Part shown: positions 14,808-21,504 of the stretch, piece by piece
Layout: each line of letters starts with the position of its first letter
Position numbering within the stretch: position 1 is the first letter of the stretch
Source: a virus
Strand: one strand, 5' to 3'
Length of the DNA stretch: 30,368 nt
IMG/VR virus record: IMGVR_UViG_3300017956_000078
Location: 1 to 30,368 of that record
Notes under the pieces: generated by a model
The model's input: only the letters and a program-made list of their open reading frames with translations
What the model was told of the DNA's origin: nothing
Databases searched by the model: none
Made by a program: the position numbers and the translations under genes

Positions 14808-15701
14808 TTAACTTGCCAGAACAAGCCGTTCAACATCGCGAACGGAATCTTCCGCCGCCGCCAGAACCGCCCGTTCAAAATCCGACGGTTTCGAGTTTCG
14901 ACGGCGTTCGTGTTGTTCCCAACCTTGAACCGCGTTGAAGACTTCCCAACCGGTTGCGATATCTTTGCCCAGATCGGCCCGGCCCAAACGGTCGCGTTCA
15001 TCGAACAACCGATTCACAATCGCTTCGGTTCGGTCGTGATGATTCTTCGCGACGGTATTTGATGCGCCTTCCGGAACATCGCCATAAACCGCCCTGAGAA
15101 TTTCCGAAACGCGAACTTCGCGTTCGTCCATTTCTCGCGCTTCCGCGACGATTCCATCCCATCCGGCCCGCATTCGGCGGAATCGGGCATTCAATTCTTC
15201 CAAGCGATCCGGCAAGCTTTTTGTATGGCGAATTTTGACGGTTGTTCCTGAAACTAATTTCGGGAACATCAAATTTGTGCAAGCTTCGCGGAACATGCCA
15301 AGCGTTGCTTCAAAACAACTTCCATCGTAACCGGCCCGAATTGAAAGCTTCGGATAAACCGAATCATTGCGAGCGATTTCCCGGCGGAAATCAACGCCCG
15401 GCATAACGTTCACAATATGCCCGTCATTCCAAAAGCATTCAAATTCAAATTCGGTTTCGCCTTCAACATCGGCGAACGCCGCTTTTGACGATTCAACCAG
15501 TGCCGCAACGTCTTCAAGCGAATGAGGAACATAGCCTTCGCCAACCGAAGTTTTGCCAACCGGAACGCCGTCAGATCGGAGCAAACCGAAAAACGGCGCT
15601 TTGATGTTATCGGGAAAGCTTATAGGAAACTTATCAACCGAAAACGGAAAAGCTTGTTCCAGAACTTCGCGAGTCTCATTCTTAATTTGTGAAAAAATCA
15701 T
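14808..15701 (-). CDS. DUF932 family protein
   Basis: This encodes 297 residues; ATG 15701 follows GAAAGGCGCGGAAGA. The N-terminal half has FFGLLRSDGVPVGKTSVGEGYVP in segments as in DUF932 proteins ('R.d.g..lG.vs..Y.p'), and near residue 145 a segment with GSCFEATLGMFREACTN resembles the family's 'R..CtNgl' signature. DUF932 proteins occur in plasmids and phages, often near recombination genes; no biochemical role is firmly known. The C-terminal 100 residues are charged helices. It is the only gene of the unit behind promoter 2 before a strong terminator. Confidence 0.8.
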   Translation of the reverse strand: MIFSQIKNETREVLEQAFPFSVDKFPISFPDNIKAPFFGLLRSDGVPVGKTSVGEGYVPHSLEDVAALVESSKAAFADVEGETEFEFECFWNDGHIVNVMPGVDFRREIARNDSVYPKLSIRAGYDGSCFEATLGMFREACTNLMFPKLVSGTTVKIRHTKSLPDRLEELNARFRRMRAGWDGIVAEAREMDEREVRVSEILRAVYGDVPEGASNTVAKNHHDRTEAIVNRLFDERDRLGRADLGKDIATGWEVFNAVQGWEQHERRRNSKPSDFERAVLAAAEDSVRDVERLVLAS

Positions 15702-15734
15702 TCTTCCGCGCCTTTCAAAAAAGTTTTGATTGTT

Positions 15735-15757
15735 GGCGAATCGCCTTGCCGTTCGCC
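15735..15757 (-). promoter_or_regulatory. 5' leader hairpin with GGCAAGGC loop (unit 2)
   Basis: In the transcript GGCGAA (15757-15752) pairs perfectly with TTCGCC (15740-15735). The 11-base loop contains GGCAAGGC, as in units 1 and 3, while the stem sequence differs. It lies between promoter 2 and the SD of the DUF932 gene. Confidence 0.5.
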
Positions 15758-15768
15758 CTACATTTTTA

Positions 15769-15806
15769 ATGATATCATTCATCGGCTTCGCGTCAATGTG
15801 AATTCA
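15769..15806 (-). promoter_or_regulatory. Phage promoter 2 with paired palindromes
   Basis: -35 TTGACG (15796-15791), 16-base spacer, -10 TATCAT (15774-15769). TGATATCA (15770-15777) overlaps the -10 and TGAATTCA (15799-15806) lies two bases upstream of the -35; centres are 29 bases apart as in promoters 1 and 4. It drives the DUF932 gene. Confidence 0.75.
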
Positions 15807-15845
15807 GTATTTTTATCAAAAAAAACTGAAATCATTTTTTGCCCC

Positions 15846-16058
15846 TTAAAAATCAGGGTATCCATTTCCGTAAGCTTCGATTTCCGCCCGCGCCGCTTCG
15901 GCTGATTTGACTTCAGCGCCTTCCGGAACACACGCCGAACAAATCCACATGACTTCACACACGCGGCCGGTTGCGCCCGTTGCCAGAATTCCAACCGTTG
16001 CCGGTTTCGTGTCGCACATATCACACACGCCCCGCGCCGCTTCGCTGTTGATATACAT
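15846..16058 (-). CDS. Small zinc-ribbon-like protein, 70 aa
   Basis: ATG 16058 has GAAAGGCGCGGAA directly upstream; the longer frame starting MKGAEM only translates the SD. CDMCDTKPATVG near residue 12 and CSACVPEGAE near 45 form a CxxC...CxxC zinc site. Codon choice (GTG, CTG, GGC and GCG more often) differs from the neighbours to the left and right. It is the last gene behind promoter 3, followed by promoter 2. Confidence 0.75.
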   Translation of the reverse strand: MYINSEAARGVCDMCDTKPATVGILATGATGRVCEVMWICSACVPEGAEVKSAEAARAEIEAYGNGYPDF

Positions 16059-16089
16059 TTCCGCGCCTTTCATTGAATGCGGAAGGTGA

Positions 16090-16110
16090 GCCGCCGGAAC
16101 GCCCGGCGGC
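16090..16110 (-). terminator. GC hairpin without T run
   Basis: An 8-bp perfect stem (arms GCCGCCGG 16090-16097 and CCGGCGGC 16103-16110) with a 5-base loop. It nearly duplicates the hairpin at 16777-16797. No T run follows, so it may stabilise mRNA ends or terminate with Rho. Confidence 0.5.
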
Positions 16111-16131
16111 CGCCTTTCCCGTTTGCCTGAA

Positions 16132-16743
16132 TCAGAATCCGTTTCCGCGTCGGAACCATTGCTTGACGGTTTCCACTTGGCTTTTCAGCCATTCGATTTG
16201 ATCAGCGTTGGCGTTGCTGCAACCCAACCGGCCGAAAACGATCACGTTAGCGAACACGCCCGAAAACCCGTGAACCCCACGGATCGATTCAACAATCGCG
16301 GTTCCGTCCATCCGATCCGCAATGATCCGCAAGCCAACCCGCTTGTCATCATTCGCAATGATCATCCGCGTTGGCGATTTCTCGGATTCAAGTTCACGGA
16401 ACCGAATGTTGCGGTTCGGCGCTTCAAGGATTTCACACACAACGCCGTTTATGTGGATCCGATCCCCGATGTTCACACGCAACAACAAGCCTTCCGCGTG
16501 AAGCCTTTTCATTTCGGCGGCCGTTCCGCCGTAACAGTCAATCACGCTTGCAATCCCGTAAGCGTAATTATACGGCCCGGGAATCAACGCGCCGCCGTGT
16601 TCACGCCGCCCCATTTCATGCCGCTTTACGCGGCCAACTCCGAATCCGGCCCCGCCCCAACCGTTCACAACGATTCGGATTTGTTCAATCTGATTGTCAA
16701 AAATGAAGTGTTCAACCGGGTTTGTTTGTGTGTCAGTTGTCAT
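16132..16743 (-). CDS. Hypothetical protein with atypical codon use
   Basis: This encodes 203 residues after the SD GAAAGGCGCGGAACA. Gly-rich N-terminal part (VNGWGGAGFGVGRVKR), then YGIASVIDCYGG and beta strands RVNIGDRIHINGVVCEI. The C-terminus contains a helix with WLKSQVETVKQWF. It uses CAC, GAC, GTG and AGC more than flanking genes, which favour CAT, GAT and GTT. It is bracketed by two nearly identical hairpins. This suggests recent arrival. No family is recognised. Confidence 0.75.
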   Translation of the reverse strand: MTTDTQTNPVEHFIFDNQIEQIRIVVNGWGGAGFGVGRVKRHEMGRREHGGALIPGPYNYAYGIASVIDCYGGTAAEMKRLHAEGLLLRVNIGDRIHINGVVCEILEAPNRNIRFRELESEKSPTRMIIANDDKRVGLRIIADRMDGTAIVESIRGVHGFSGVFANVIVFGRLGCSNANADQIEWLKSQVETVKQWFRRGNGF

Positions 16744-16776
16744 TGTTCCGCGCCTTTCAAATCTTGAGAAGATGAA

Positions 16777-16797
16777 GCCGCCGGAACACCCGGCGGC
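16777..16797 (-). terminator. GC hairpin without T run, twin of 16090-16110
   Basis: Arms GCCGCCGG (16777-16784) and CCGGCGGC (16790-16797) with a 5-base loop differing at one base from its twin. It follows the 16812-17027 gene. Confidence 0.5.
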
Positions 16798-16811
16798 CGT
16801 GTTGCCTTGCC

Positions 16812-17027
16812 CTAGTGAAAAACTGGTTGTTTGCCAGTCAAATCAACTTTGAGTTCAAACCCTTCCGGCGTTCCGAAATCCGCCGCCGTTGCAATCATTT
16901 CATCGGTGATTTCGTCATGATCGTCGTTCCCGCAAATCACAAAGCGATCAGCGTTCATCTGATCATCAAAGATGATTGTAAGATCCAAATCTTTTGAAAC
17001 GTGTTTGTAGATAAGTTTTGGTTTCAT
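16812..17027 (-). CDS. Small acidic protein, 71 aa
   Basis: ATG 17027 is preceded by GAAAGGCGCGGAA; the apparent MKGAE extension is the SD. The protein is Asp-rich (CGNDDHDEITDEM) with beta strands at both ends. It is the first gene behind promoter 3. No function is recognised. Confidence 0.72.
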   Translation of the reverse strand: MKPKLIYKHVSKDLDLTIIFDDQMNADRFVICGNDDHDEITDEMIATAADFGTPEGFELKVDLTGKQPVFH

Positions 17028-17059
17028 TTCCGCGCCTTTCAAATTTTGGTTTTGTTGTT

Positions 17060-17078
17060 GACGGCCTTGCCTTCCGTC
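17060..17078 (-). promoter_or_regulatory. 5' leader hairpin with AAGGCAAGG loop (unit 3)
   Basis: GACGG (17078-17074) pairs perfectly with CCGTC (17064-17060) and presents the loop AAGGCAAGG, identical to unit 1 although the stem is unrelated. Confidence 0.5.
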
Positions 17079-17087
17079 GATGTTTTA

Positions 17088-17126
17088 ATGATATCACTTA
17101 TCGGATTTTGTTCAAGCTTGAATTCA
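17088..17126 (-). promoter_or_regulatory. Phage promoter 3 with paired palindromes
   Basis: -35 TTGAAC (17115-17110), 16-base spacer, -10 TATCAT (17093-17088). TGATATCA (17089-17096) overlaps the -10; TGAATTCA (17119-17126) lies three bases upstream of the -35, one base more than in the other copies. The -35 and upstream palindrome are inside the end of the 17098-17475 coding region. Confidence 0.7.
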
Positions 17127-17475
17127 ACATTTTTATGGTTTTTTCTGAAATTATTTTTTCCGACGGCGAACCCGGCATTATTCCGCCGAAATGCCGATTT
17201 ATTTGTTGAATGTGTTCCAACGCCGAACCCGGCGGAAATCGCCAATCAGGAGCGATGCCCGGCCCCGGCGCTTTTCTTCCTGCTTGAACCGTGATTTCGT
17301 AAGAATGCCGCCCGATTGATTCATCATCGAAACGAATGCAAGCATTGCCACAATCGATCTTACCCGATTGCACTTGCTTCGCAAACTGAAACATATCAAC
17401 GCCCGGAGGAACTTGAACGTTTTGCGATTCGATTGTTTCAGCAATTTGCGCCGGAAGATTATTTTCGTTCGTCAA
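17098..17475 (-). CDS. Hypothetical protein, about 125 aa
   Basis: I prefer TTG 17475, which overlaps the upstream stop and has GAAGGCTG nine bases before it. ATG 17493 would add six residues but has no SD. The sequence includes VPPGVDMFQFAKQVQSG, then DCGNACIRFDDESIGRHSY, and a Pro-rich part. It ends in promoter 3. No family is recognised. Confidence 0.65.
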   Translation of the reverse strand: MTNENNLPAQIAETIESQNVQVPPGVDMFQFAKQVQSGKIDCGNACIRFDDESIGRHSYEITVQAGRKAPGPGIAPDWRFPPGSALEHIQQINRHFGGIMPGSPSEKIISEKTIKMLNSSLNKIR

Positions 17476-17729
17476 TTTTTGCAGCCTTCGCATTCAATCG
17501 TTTCATCTTTGAATTGCTTGAAGTTTTCGTTGTCCAAAACAACGGCCCGGCATTTCCGGCAAACTCCAATAAACTCCCATTTCGTTGAAACCTCAAGAAT
17601 AACGGATCCCGGATAAATCTTTTGCGCGGTATGAACTGCGCGGTTCGGCGTTTGTTCGTCAATCGTTTCTTGAATGCCGCCGTTGGTTGTTGCAACGGAA
17701 ACAACGTATTTCCTGTTTTTTGAACTCAT
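17472..17729 (-). CDS. Small zinc-ribbon protein, 85 aa
   Basis: The SD GAAAGGCGGAAGG precedes ATG. CRKCRAVVLDNEN near residue 57 and the C-terminal CEGCKN provide two CxxC pairs for one zinc ion. The first 50 residues look like beta strands (KYVVSVATTNGGIQETI). Similar ribbons recur in this genome. No specific role is assigned. Confidence 0.75.
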   Translation of the reverse strand: MSSKNRKYVVSVATTNGGIQETIDEQTPNRAVHTAQKIYPGSVILEVSTKWEFIGVCRKCRAVVLDNENFKQFKDETIECEGCKN

Positions 17730-17752
17730 CCGGGATCCTTCCGCCTTTCAAA

Positions 17753-18190
17753 TCATAGCAAACCGAAATCAACATCGGGAATTGATTCGCCGTCAACGTA
17801 ATCGATCAACGATGAAAGATCTTTAACGTCGGCTTCGGCGGTTGTTTTCATAAACGCCTGATAAACGCCTTCTCCATCCATCGACTCAAAGCGTTTGTTC
17901 CCCCCGTACAACTCGCGTTTCATTCGCCGCCGCAAAAGCATTCGTTGCCAGATTGAAGGCGCTTTCATCGATTGAATCATTTCCGATTTCGACCGTTGCG
18001 AAATGCAGCCTTCCAAAACCGACATCAACAATTCAATCATCAACGCAATTAAATCTTGCCCGAACAACATTGACGGCCCGGAGTATTCAACCGCGTTCAA
18101 ATTTTGGTCAAGCCTTTTCGCGAACTCGGAAACAATCGGATCGTTGTTTTGAATGATTTCGCCCCGGTTCAAATAAAACTTTCGATTCAT
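17753..18190 (-). CDS. Helical hypothetical protein, 145 aa
   Basis: ATG 18190 follows GGAAGGCGCGAAAAG; the upstream extension of the frame crosses a terminator hairpin and is not used. The protein is largely helical with a hydrophobic stretch DLIALMIELLMSVL near residue 48 and a basic region MLLRRRMKRELYGG near 85. It is the first gene after the envelope module. No family is recognised. Confidence 0.72.
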   Translation of the reverse strand: MNRKFYLNRGEIIQNNDPIVSEFAKRLDQNLNAVEYSGPSMLFGQDLIALMIELLMSVLEGCISQRSKSEMIQSMKAPSIWQRMLLRRRMKRELYGGNKRFESMDGEGVYQAFMKTTAEADVKDLSSLIDYVDGESIPDVDFGLL

Positions 18191-18220
18191 CTTTTCGCGC
18201 CTTCCGATTCTTGGAAAATG

Positions 18221-18254
18221 AAAAAACGACGGAACGCCCAACGCGCCCGCCGTT
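18221..18254 (-). terminator. Rho-independent terminator ending the envelope module
   Basis: Arms 18225-18232 and 18247-18254 pair over 8 bases with one wobble; six T residues follow on the minus strand. It lies 33 bases after the stop of the exported methyltransferase gene. Confidence 0.6.
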
Positions 18255-18286
18255 CATATGAAACAGGATTTCAAGATTGTTTGCAA

Positions 18287-19096
18287 TTAAGTTCCGGGAA
18301 TCCAAACCCGTCGGCAAACTTTTCCGTTGCAATAATAGGTTTTCCAGTAACCGCCGGAACTTTGTTTTTTCGGTTCCGGTTCGGTTGTTTTCGACCGGGC
18401 CGCCATGTTCGCGCGGATTTTATTGCACATAGAACAATTCGCTTTGTTGCAAACGGGCCGCTGATATCCGGAGTATTCCGGGAACGGAATCGAAACGGTT
18501 TGAACCGCCGCAATTTCTTTCGGCCTTTCCCAAAAGAACGAATCGCCGGATGCCGCCATTTCCAAACCCGGAACGCGATGTTGAATAGATGCGAACCGAT
18601 CCAAGTTTTCAAGTTTTGGTTTCAGCTTTTCGAGAACATTGGGCCAAAGATACGCAACGCCAACATCGGCATCCACATCAACCGCCGTCGCATCGCCTTC
18701 AATGATTTCAACCTTATCGGTCAAGCCAAGTTCGCGAACCCGCCGCCGGGCCGATGCCGCCCGTTCCGGATCGATTTCAATCCCGATTGAATCGCAACCA
18801 TAAATCGAACTTGCCGCGATGCAAAACCGGGCATCGTGCCCGCAACCGAAATCAACGAACGTTTCGTTCGGCTTCGGATTCAGTTCAAATAAAACCCGGT
18901 GAACTTCGGCAAAGCTTGTCGGTTGCGCTTCCGCCGGAAGATCTTCAACTTTCAATTCGGCAATCGGTTCAAAGCTTTCCAAGCTTCCAAAGTCAACATC
19001 AACCAAACTTCCGAATTCCATTGCCGAAGAAATCGAACAAGTCAAAAAGATCGATGCCGCAAGAATCCAACGCGTATCAACAAAAAACCATTTCAT
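18287..19096 (-). CDS. SAM-dependent methyltransferase-like protein with signal peptide
   Basis: This encodes 269 residues. The N-terminus has a positive end (KWFFVDTR), a hydrophobic core ILAASIFLTC and a likely signal peptidase site after SSA near residue 25. The fold is a class I methyltransferase: FVDFGCGHDARFCIAAS (80-96) as motif I, GIEIDPERAASARRRV (105-120), IIEGDATAVDV (131-141) and YLWPNVLEKLKPKL (149-162). The C-terminus has clustered Cys (VCNKANCSMCNKI and YYCNGKVCRR). Secreted relatives of this group exist in some bacteria, but SAM outside the cytoplasm is scarce. It is tightly linked (ATG two bases before the previous stop end) to the metalloprotease gene. Confidence 0.82.
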   Translation of the reverse strand: MKWFFVDTRWILAASIFLTCSISSAMEFGSLVDVDFGSLESFEPIAELKVEDLPAEAQPTSFAEVHRVLFELNPKPNETFVDFGCGHDARFCIAASSIYGCDSIGIEIDPERAASARRRVRELGLTDKVEIIEGDATAVDVDADVGVAYLWPNVLEKLKPKLENLDRFASIQHRVPGLEMAASGDSFFWERPKEIAAVQTVSIPFPEYSGYQRPVCNKANCSMCNKIRANMAARSKTTEPEPKKQSSGGYWKTYYCNGKVCRRVWIPGT

Positions 19097-19097
19097 T

Positions 19098-19991
19098 TCA
19101 TAAACTCCCTTTATCGGTAACAGAAACCATTTTGATCGGATACGAAGCGCCGCCGATCATAACTGTAACAACTCCCGAAGCCGTCGGATTATTCGGATCC
19201 GTCGGTTCCGTCGGTTCATCCGGTTTGCCTTGCGGCTCGCCGTAGTAATTGACGGCCCGCGCAATATCGAATTTTTGCGGAACATAAATTCCGCGTTGAT
19301 ATGACGGCCAAAGAATGCTTTCCCGCGTATTCGCGTGGTTCCATCCGAGCGCATGCCCAAGTTCGTGAACGGCAACGCCCAAAAGAAAAAGTTCGCTCCA
19401 ATTCTCGCGCGTGTCATATCGTTGTTGAAGTTGTTGATTCGGTGAGTTTTGGCATGGCAAATAAGACCATGCGAGCGTTCCGCCGCGTTGATCGATTCGC
19501 GCGGTTTCCGCGTTGATGTTTGCGGTTCCGTATCGGTTTGAAAACGTCAAACCAATGTTACAAACCTTATTCCATTCGTCAGCCGCGCGTTGAAAGATTC
19601 GCGTTGCTTCCGCCGTCGAAAGATTCAGTTCATCAAAGTTGCAGGAATACGAAACGCCGTTCATTTTTTCGATAGGCCAACGGCATTTTCCCGCGCCTTC
19701 CGCGCCCGCCGGTATGATATCCGGGCAACCGCATCGCGGTTCCATCATCGCCCGTTGAGTTTGCGGGCCGGGATCAGCATCGACCGTAAGCGAATAAAAA
19801 TCTTGAAAGCGTTTGATTGCTTCTTTGAATTCCGGCATTTGTTTTCGGATGAAGGCAACAACGTCTTCAAACGATTTGTTTTTCAATCCGTCAATGATTC
19901 CGTTGAAATATCCGTATCGATATAAAAACCGGATCATATTGAAAAGCGAAATTTCGGCATCGGTTTCTTTGATGATTTGTTCGATTGACAC
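19098..19991 (-). CDS. Matrixin (matrix-metalloproteinase-like) protease with cysteine switch
   Basis: This encodes 297 residues from GTG 19991, with AAAAGGCGG four bases before. Domains in order: helices (1-50); a PG_binding_1-like segment IKRFQDFYSLTVDADPGPQT (59-78); the cysteine switch PRCGCPD (85-91), nearly the PRCGxPD of MMP prodomains; then a catalytic domain with GGTLAWSYLP (170-179) and YDTRENWSELFLLGV, and the zinc site HELGHALGWNH (209-219; H209, H213, H219 and catalytic E210). The Met-turn reads SILWP instead of the usual alMYP, so the Met is Leu. The His residues that hold the structural zinc in MMPs are Trp and Arg here. A Pro/Glu/Thr linker and a short beta domain end the protein. 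No signal peptide is seen. Probably cleaves an extracellular or envelope protein. Confidence 0.88.
   Translation of the reverse strand: MSIEQIIKETDAEISLFNMIRFLYRYGYFNGIIDGLKNKSFEDVVAFIRKQMPEFKEAIKRFQDFYSLTVDADPGPQTQRAMMEPRCGCPDIIPAGAEGAGKCRWPIEKMNGVSYSCNFDELNLSTAEATRIFQRAADEWNKVCNIGLTFSNRYGTANINAETARIDQRGGTLAWSYLPCQNSPNQQLQQRYDTRENWSELFLLGVAVHELGHALGWNHANTRESILWPSYQRGIYVPQKFDIARAVNYYGEPQGKPDEPTEPTDPNNPTASGVVTVMIGGASYPIKMVSVTDKGSL
19195..19228 (-). repeat. Pro/Glu/Thr-linker DNA repeat, copy in protease gene
   Basis: The DNA encoding PDEPTEPTDP near the protease C-terminus closely matches that encoding the linker of the upstream gene at about 20327-20400 (GGTTCCGTCGGTTC blocks on the plus strand). 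Homologous repeats of this kind can mediate domain exchange. Confidence 0.55.
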
Positions 19992-20002
19992 AATACCGCC
20001 TT

Positions 20003-20872
20003 TTAGTTGATAAGTTCCAAGCCGTTCGCAATTTCGTTCCATGCGGTTGCAAACTGTTCCGGCGAATTCATTTTTCCGCCCGCTTCAAGTTTATCCAAGC
20101 GTTCCGCAATTGTCGCATACCAATCGCGCCACGCGTTCACATCGGCCCCAAGCGTTGAACGTAAACCGCCCAACGTTTCCGCAACGGTCTTTTGAACGTC
20201 GGAATGCCCGGCGTTTGCAACGGCCCGAAAAACTCCCGCAACATCATCGGCCCGCCCGCGTGCCTGTTGTTCAATCTTTCGCGCTTCTTTCAACGCGAAT
20301 TCCGACAAACCATATTCGCCCGGCTTCGGCTTGTCCGGTTCATTCGGTTTCGTCGGTTCATCCGGTTCCGTCGGTTCCGTCGGTTCATCGGGTTTCGGCG
20401 GTTCCGGAAAATCGCCGCCGATTTTGATTGAATGCGTTGCCTTGCTGAAAATCGGTTTGCCGTCTTTGCAGTTCGATGCCCAAAGCCTGAATTCGTAAAT
20501 GCCCGGCCTGTTGATTGTGCAAATTAAATCCCGTCCGCAAATTCTGAAATCCGTAGGATTTGGCAAGTTAATCGGATCCCATTGAACCGAATCGCCGATT
20601 GAATCGTTTGCGCTGAGAGTGATTAAACGGCCCGCATCGGCTTCCGTCGGGCCTTCAATGATTGCTTGCGGTTGCGCCCATTCATCCGGAGTTTCAACCG
20701 CTTCCAGCGTTCCGAAGTATTGTTGCGGATTGCTGGAAACTTCAACGGCCCCGCCGCCCGCAATCGCCCCGGCAATTAACACGCCGATTCGCTTTGACCA
20801 TTTTTTCAGATATTCCCGGATCAATTTTTTCTGTTCCATCGGATCAACCGATTGAAAAGCTTCATGCGCCAT
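20003..20872 (-). CDS. Membrane-anchored protein with PKD-like domain and P/E/T linker
   Basis: About 289 residues from ATG 20872; ATG 20878 (two residues earlier, ATGA overlap with the previous stop) is also possible, but the SD AGAGGA suits 20872 better. A short basic N-terminus is followed by a transmembrane segment at about 29-46 (IGVLIAGAIAGGGAV). Residues ~70-155 are beta-rich and Ig/PKD-like (GRLITLSANDSIGDSVQW, then GIYEFRLWASN). A linker of PEPTEP-type repeats spans ~157-185, then ~100 residues of helices. It would be held in the membrane with the bulk outside the cytoplasm. It may bring the following protease to the envelope, as both share the linker type. Confidence 0.78.
   Translation of the reverse strand: MAHEAFQSVDPMEQKKLIREYLKKWSKRIGVLIAGAIAGGGAVEVSSNPQQYFGTLEAVETPDEWAQPQAIIEGPTEADAGRLITLSANDSIGDSVQWDPINLPNPTDFRICGRDLICTINRPGIYEFRLWASNCKDGKPIFSKATHSIKIGGDFPEPPKPDEPTEPTEPDEPTKPNEPDKPKPGEYGLSEFALKEARKIEQQARGRADDVAGVFRAVANAGHSDVQKTVAETLGGLRSTLGADVNAWRDWYATIAERLDKLEAGGKMNSPEQFATAWNEIANGLELIN
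20327..20400 (-). repeat. Pro/Glu/Thr-linker DNA repeat, copy in anchored protein gene
   Basis: Tandem short units coding for EPTEPTEPDEPTKPNEPD. It is the longer copy of the repeat at 19195-19228. Confidence 0.6.
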
Positions 20873-20874
20873 TT

Positions 20875-21504
20875 TCATTTCCTCTTTTTTTGAACTGTGA
20901 ATTCGTAATTGAAGCAATGCGAGTTTGTAAGATGCGACGGTTCGACCAAGTATGCCGGAAGCCTTAAAACCGGATCCACATTTCCGCCAAGTTGCATTGC
21001 AAAGGCAATCGCGTGAGAACAAAACGGCCTTACGTTTTTAAGTTCATTCGGATTCAAAACGTCGGTAATGTCAACTGGAAAGAATCGCCAGATAAAAGGC
21101 AAATGCCGAAGGGCAAGCGCCGCAACGTTGTCATATCCATAACCGCGCGTAACCAAATCGCGCATCACTTCAATTGTTCCGTTCGCATCGTATTCCGGAA
21201 ATCGATCTTTGTTGATCGAAAAAACATCCATTCGCCCGCCGAACTTTTCAACGTGATATTCAAACGGAAGCGAACGCCCGCCGCGAAACTCTCGCATTTC
21301 CAAAACGTTGACGTTTTTTTTTCCGTTCTCGAAAACGTGGGCAAGCGCTGAATGCGTATGCGGTTGCCCGGATGATGCCCATCTAATCGCGTTTGAAACA
21401 ATCCCCGCCGCGCCCCGATATTGAATCAACCAGCCGTTTTGAATTTCATTCGCCGCCGCTTCCGGCGTAATGCTGCGCATTTCATCGAACGTAAAATGTT
21501 TCAT
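20875..21504 (-). CDS. Permuted papain-like hydrolase (YiiX / NlpC-P60-like)
   Basis: This encodes 209 residues, ATG overlapping the previous stop as ATGA. The order of motifs is circularly permuted compared with classic NlpC/P60 enzymes: GQPHTHSALA (46-55) supplies the catalytic His (H51 or H49), VLEMREFRGG an acidic residue near 69, YGYDNVAAL (122-130) the family's 'Y.y' site and FCSHAIAFAM (161-170) the nucleophile C162. Members act on peptide or amide bonds, such as in cell-wall peptides or lipids. With the coiled-coil membrane protein before and the protease after, an envelope-degrading role is likely. No signal peptide is present. Confidence 0.83.
   Translation of the reverse strand: MKHFTFDEMRSITPEAAANEIQNGWLIQYRGAAGIVSNAIRWASSGQPHTHSALAHVFENGKKNVNVLEMREFRGGRSLPFEYHVEKFGGRMDVFSINKDRFPEYDANGTIEVMRDLVTRGYGYDNVAALALRHLPFIWRFFPVDITDVLNPNELKNVRPFCSHAIAFAMQLGGNVDPVLRLPAYLVEPSHLTNSHCFNYEFTVQKKRK

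Noticed and set aside
15779-16024. An 81-codon minus-strand frame over promoter 2
   Set aside because: It is a shifted frame over the zinc-ribbon gene and the promoter; the 15846-16058 gene has the SD and CxxC pairs.
17025-17042. N-terminal MKGAEM extensions, here and at several other genes
   Set aside because: The codons are the shared SD GAAAGGCGCGGAA read as protein; the true start is the second ATG.
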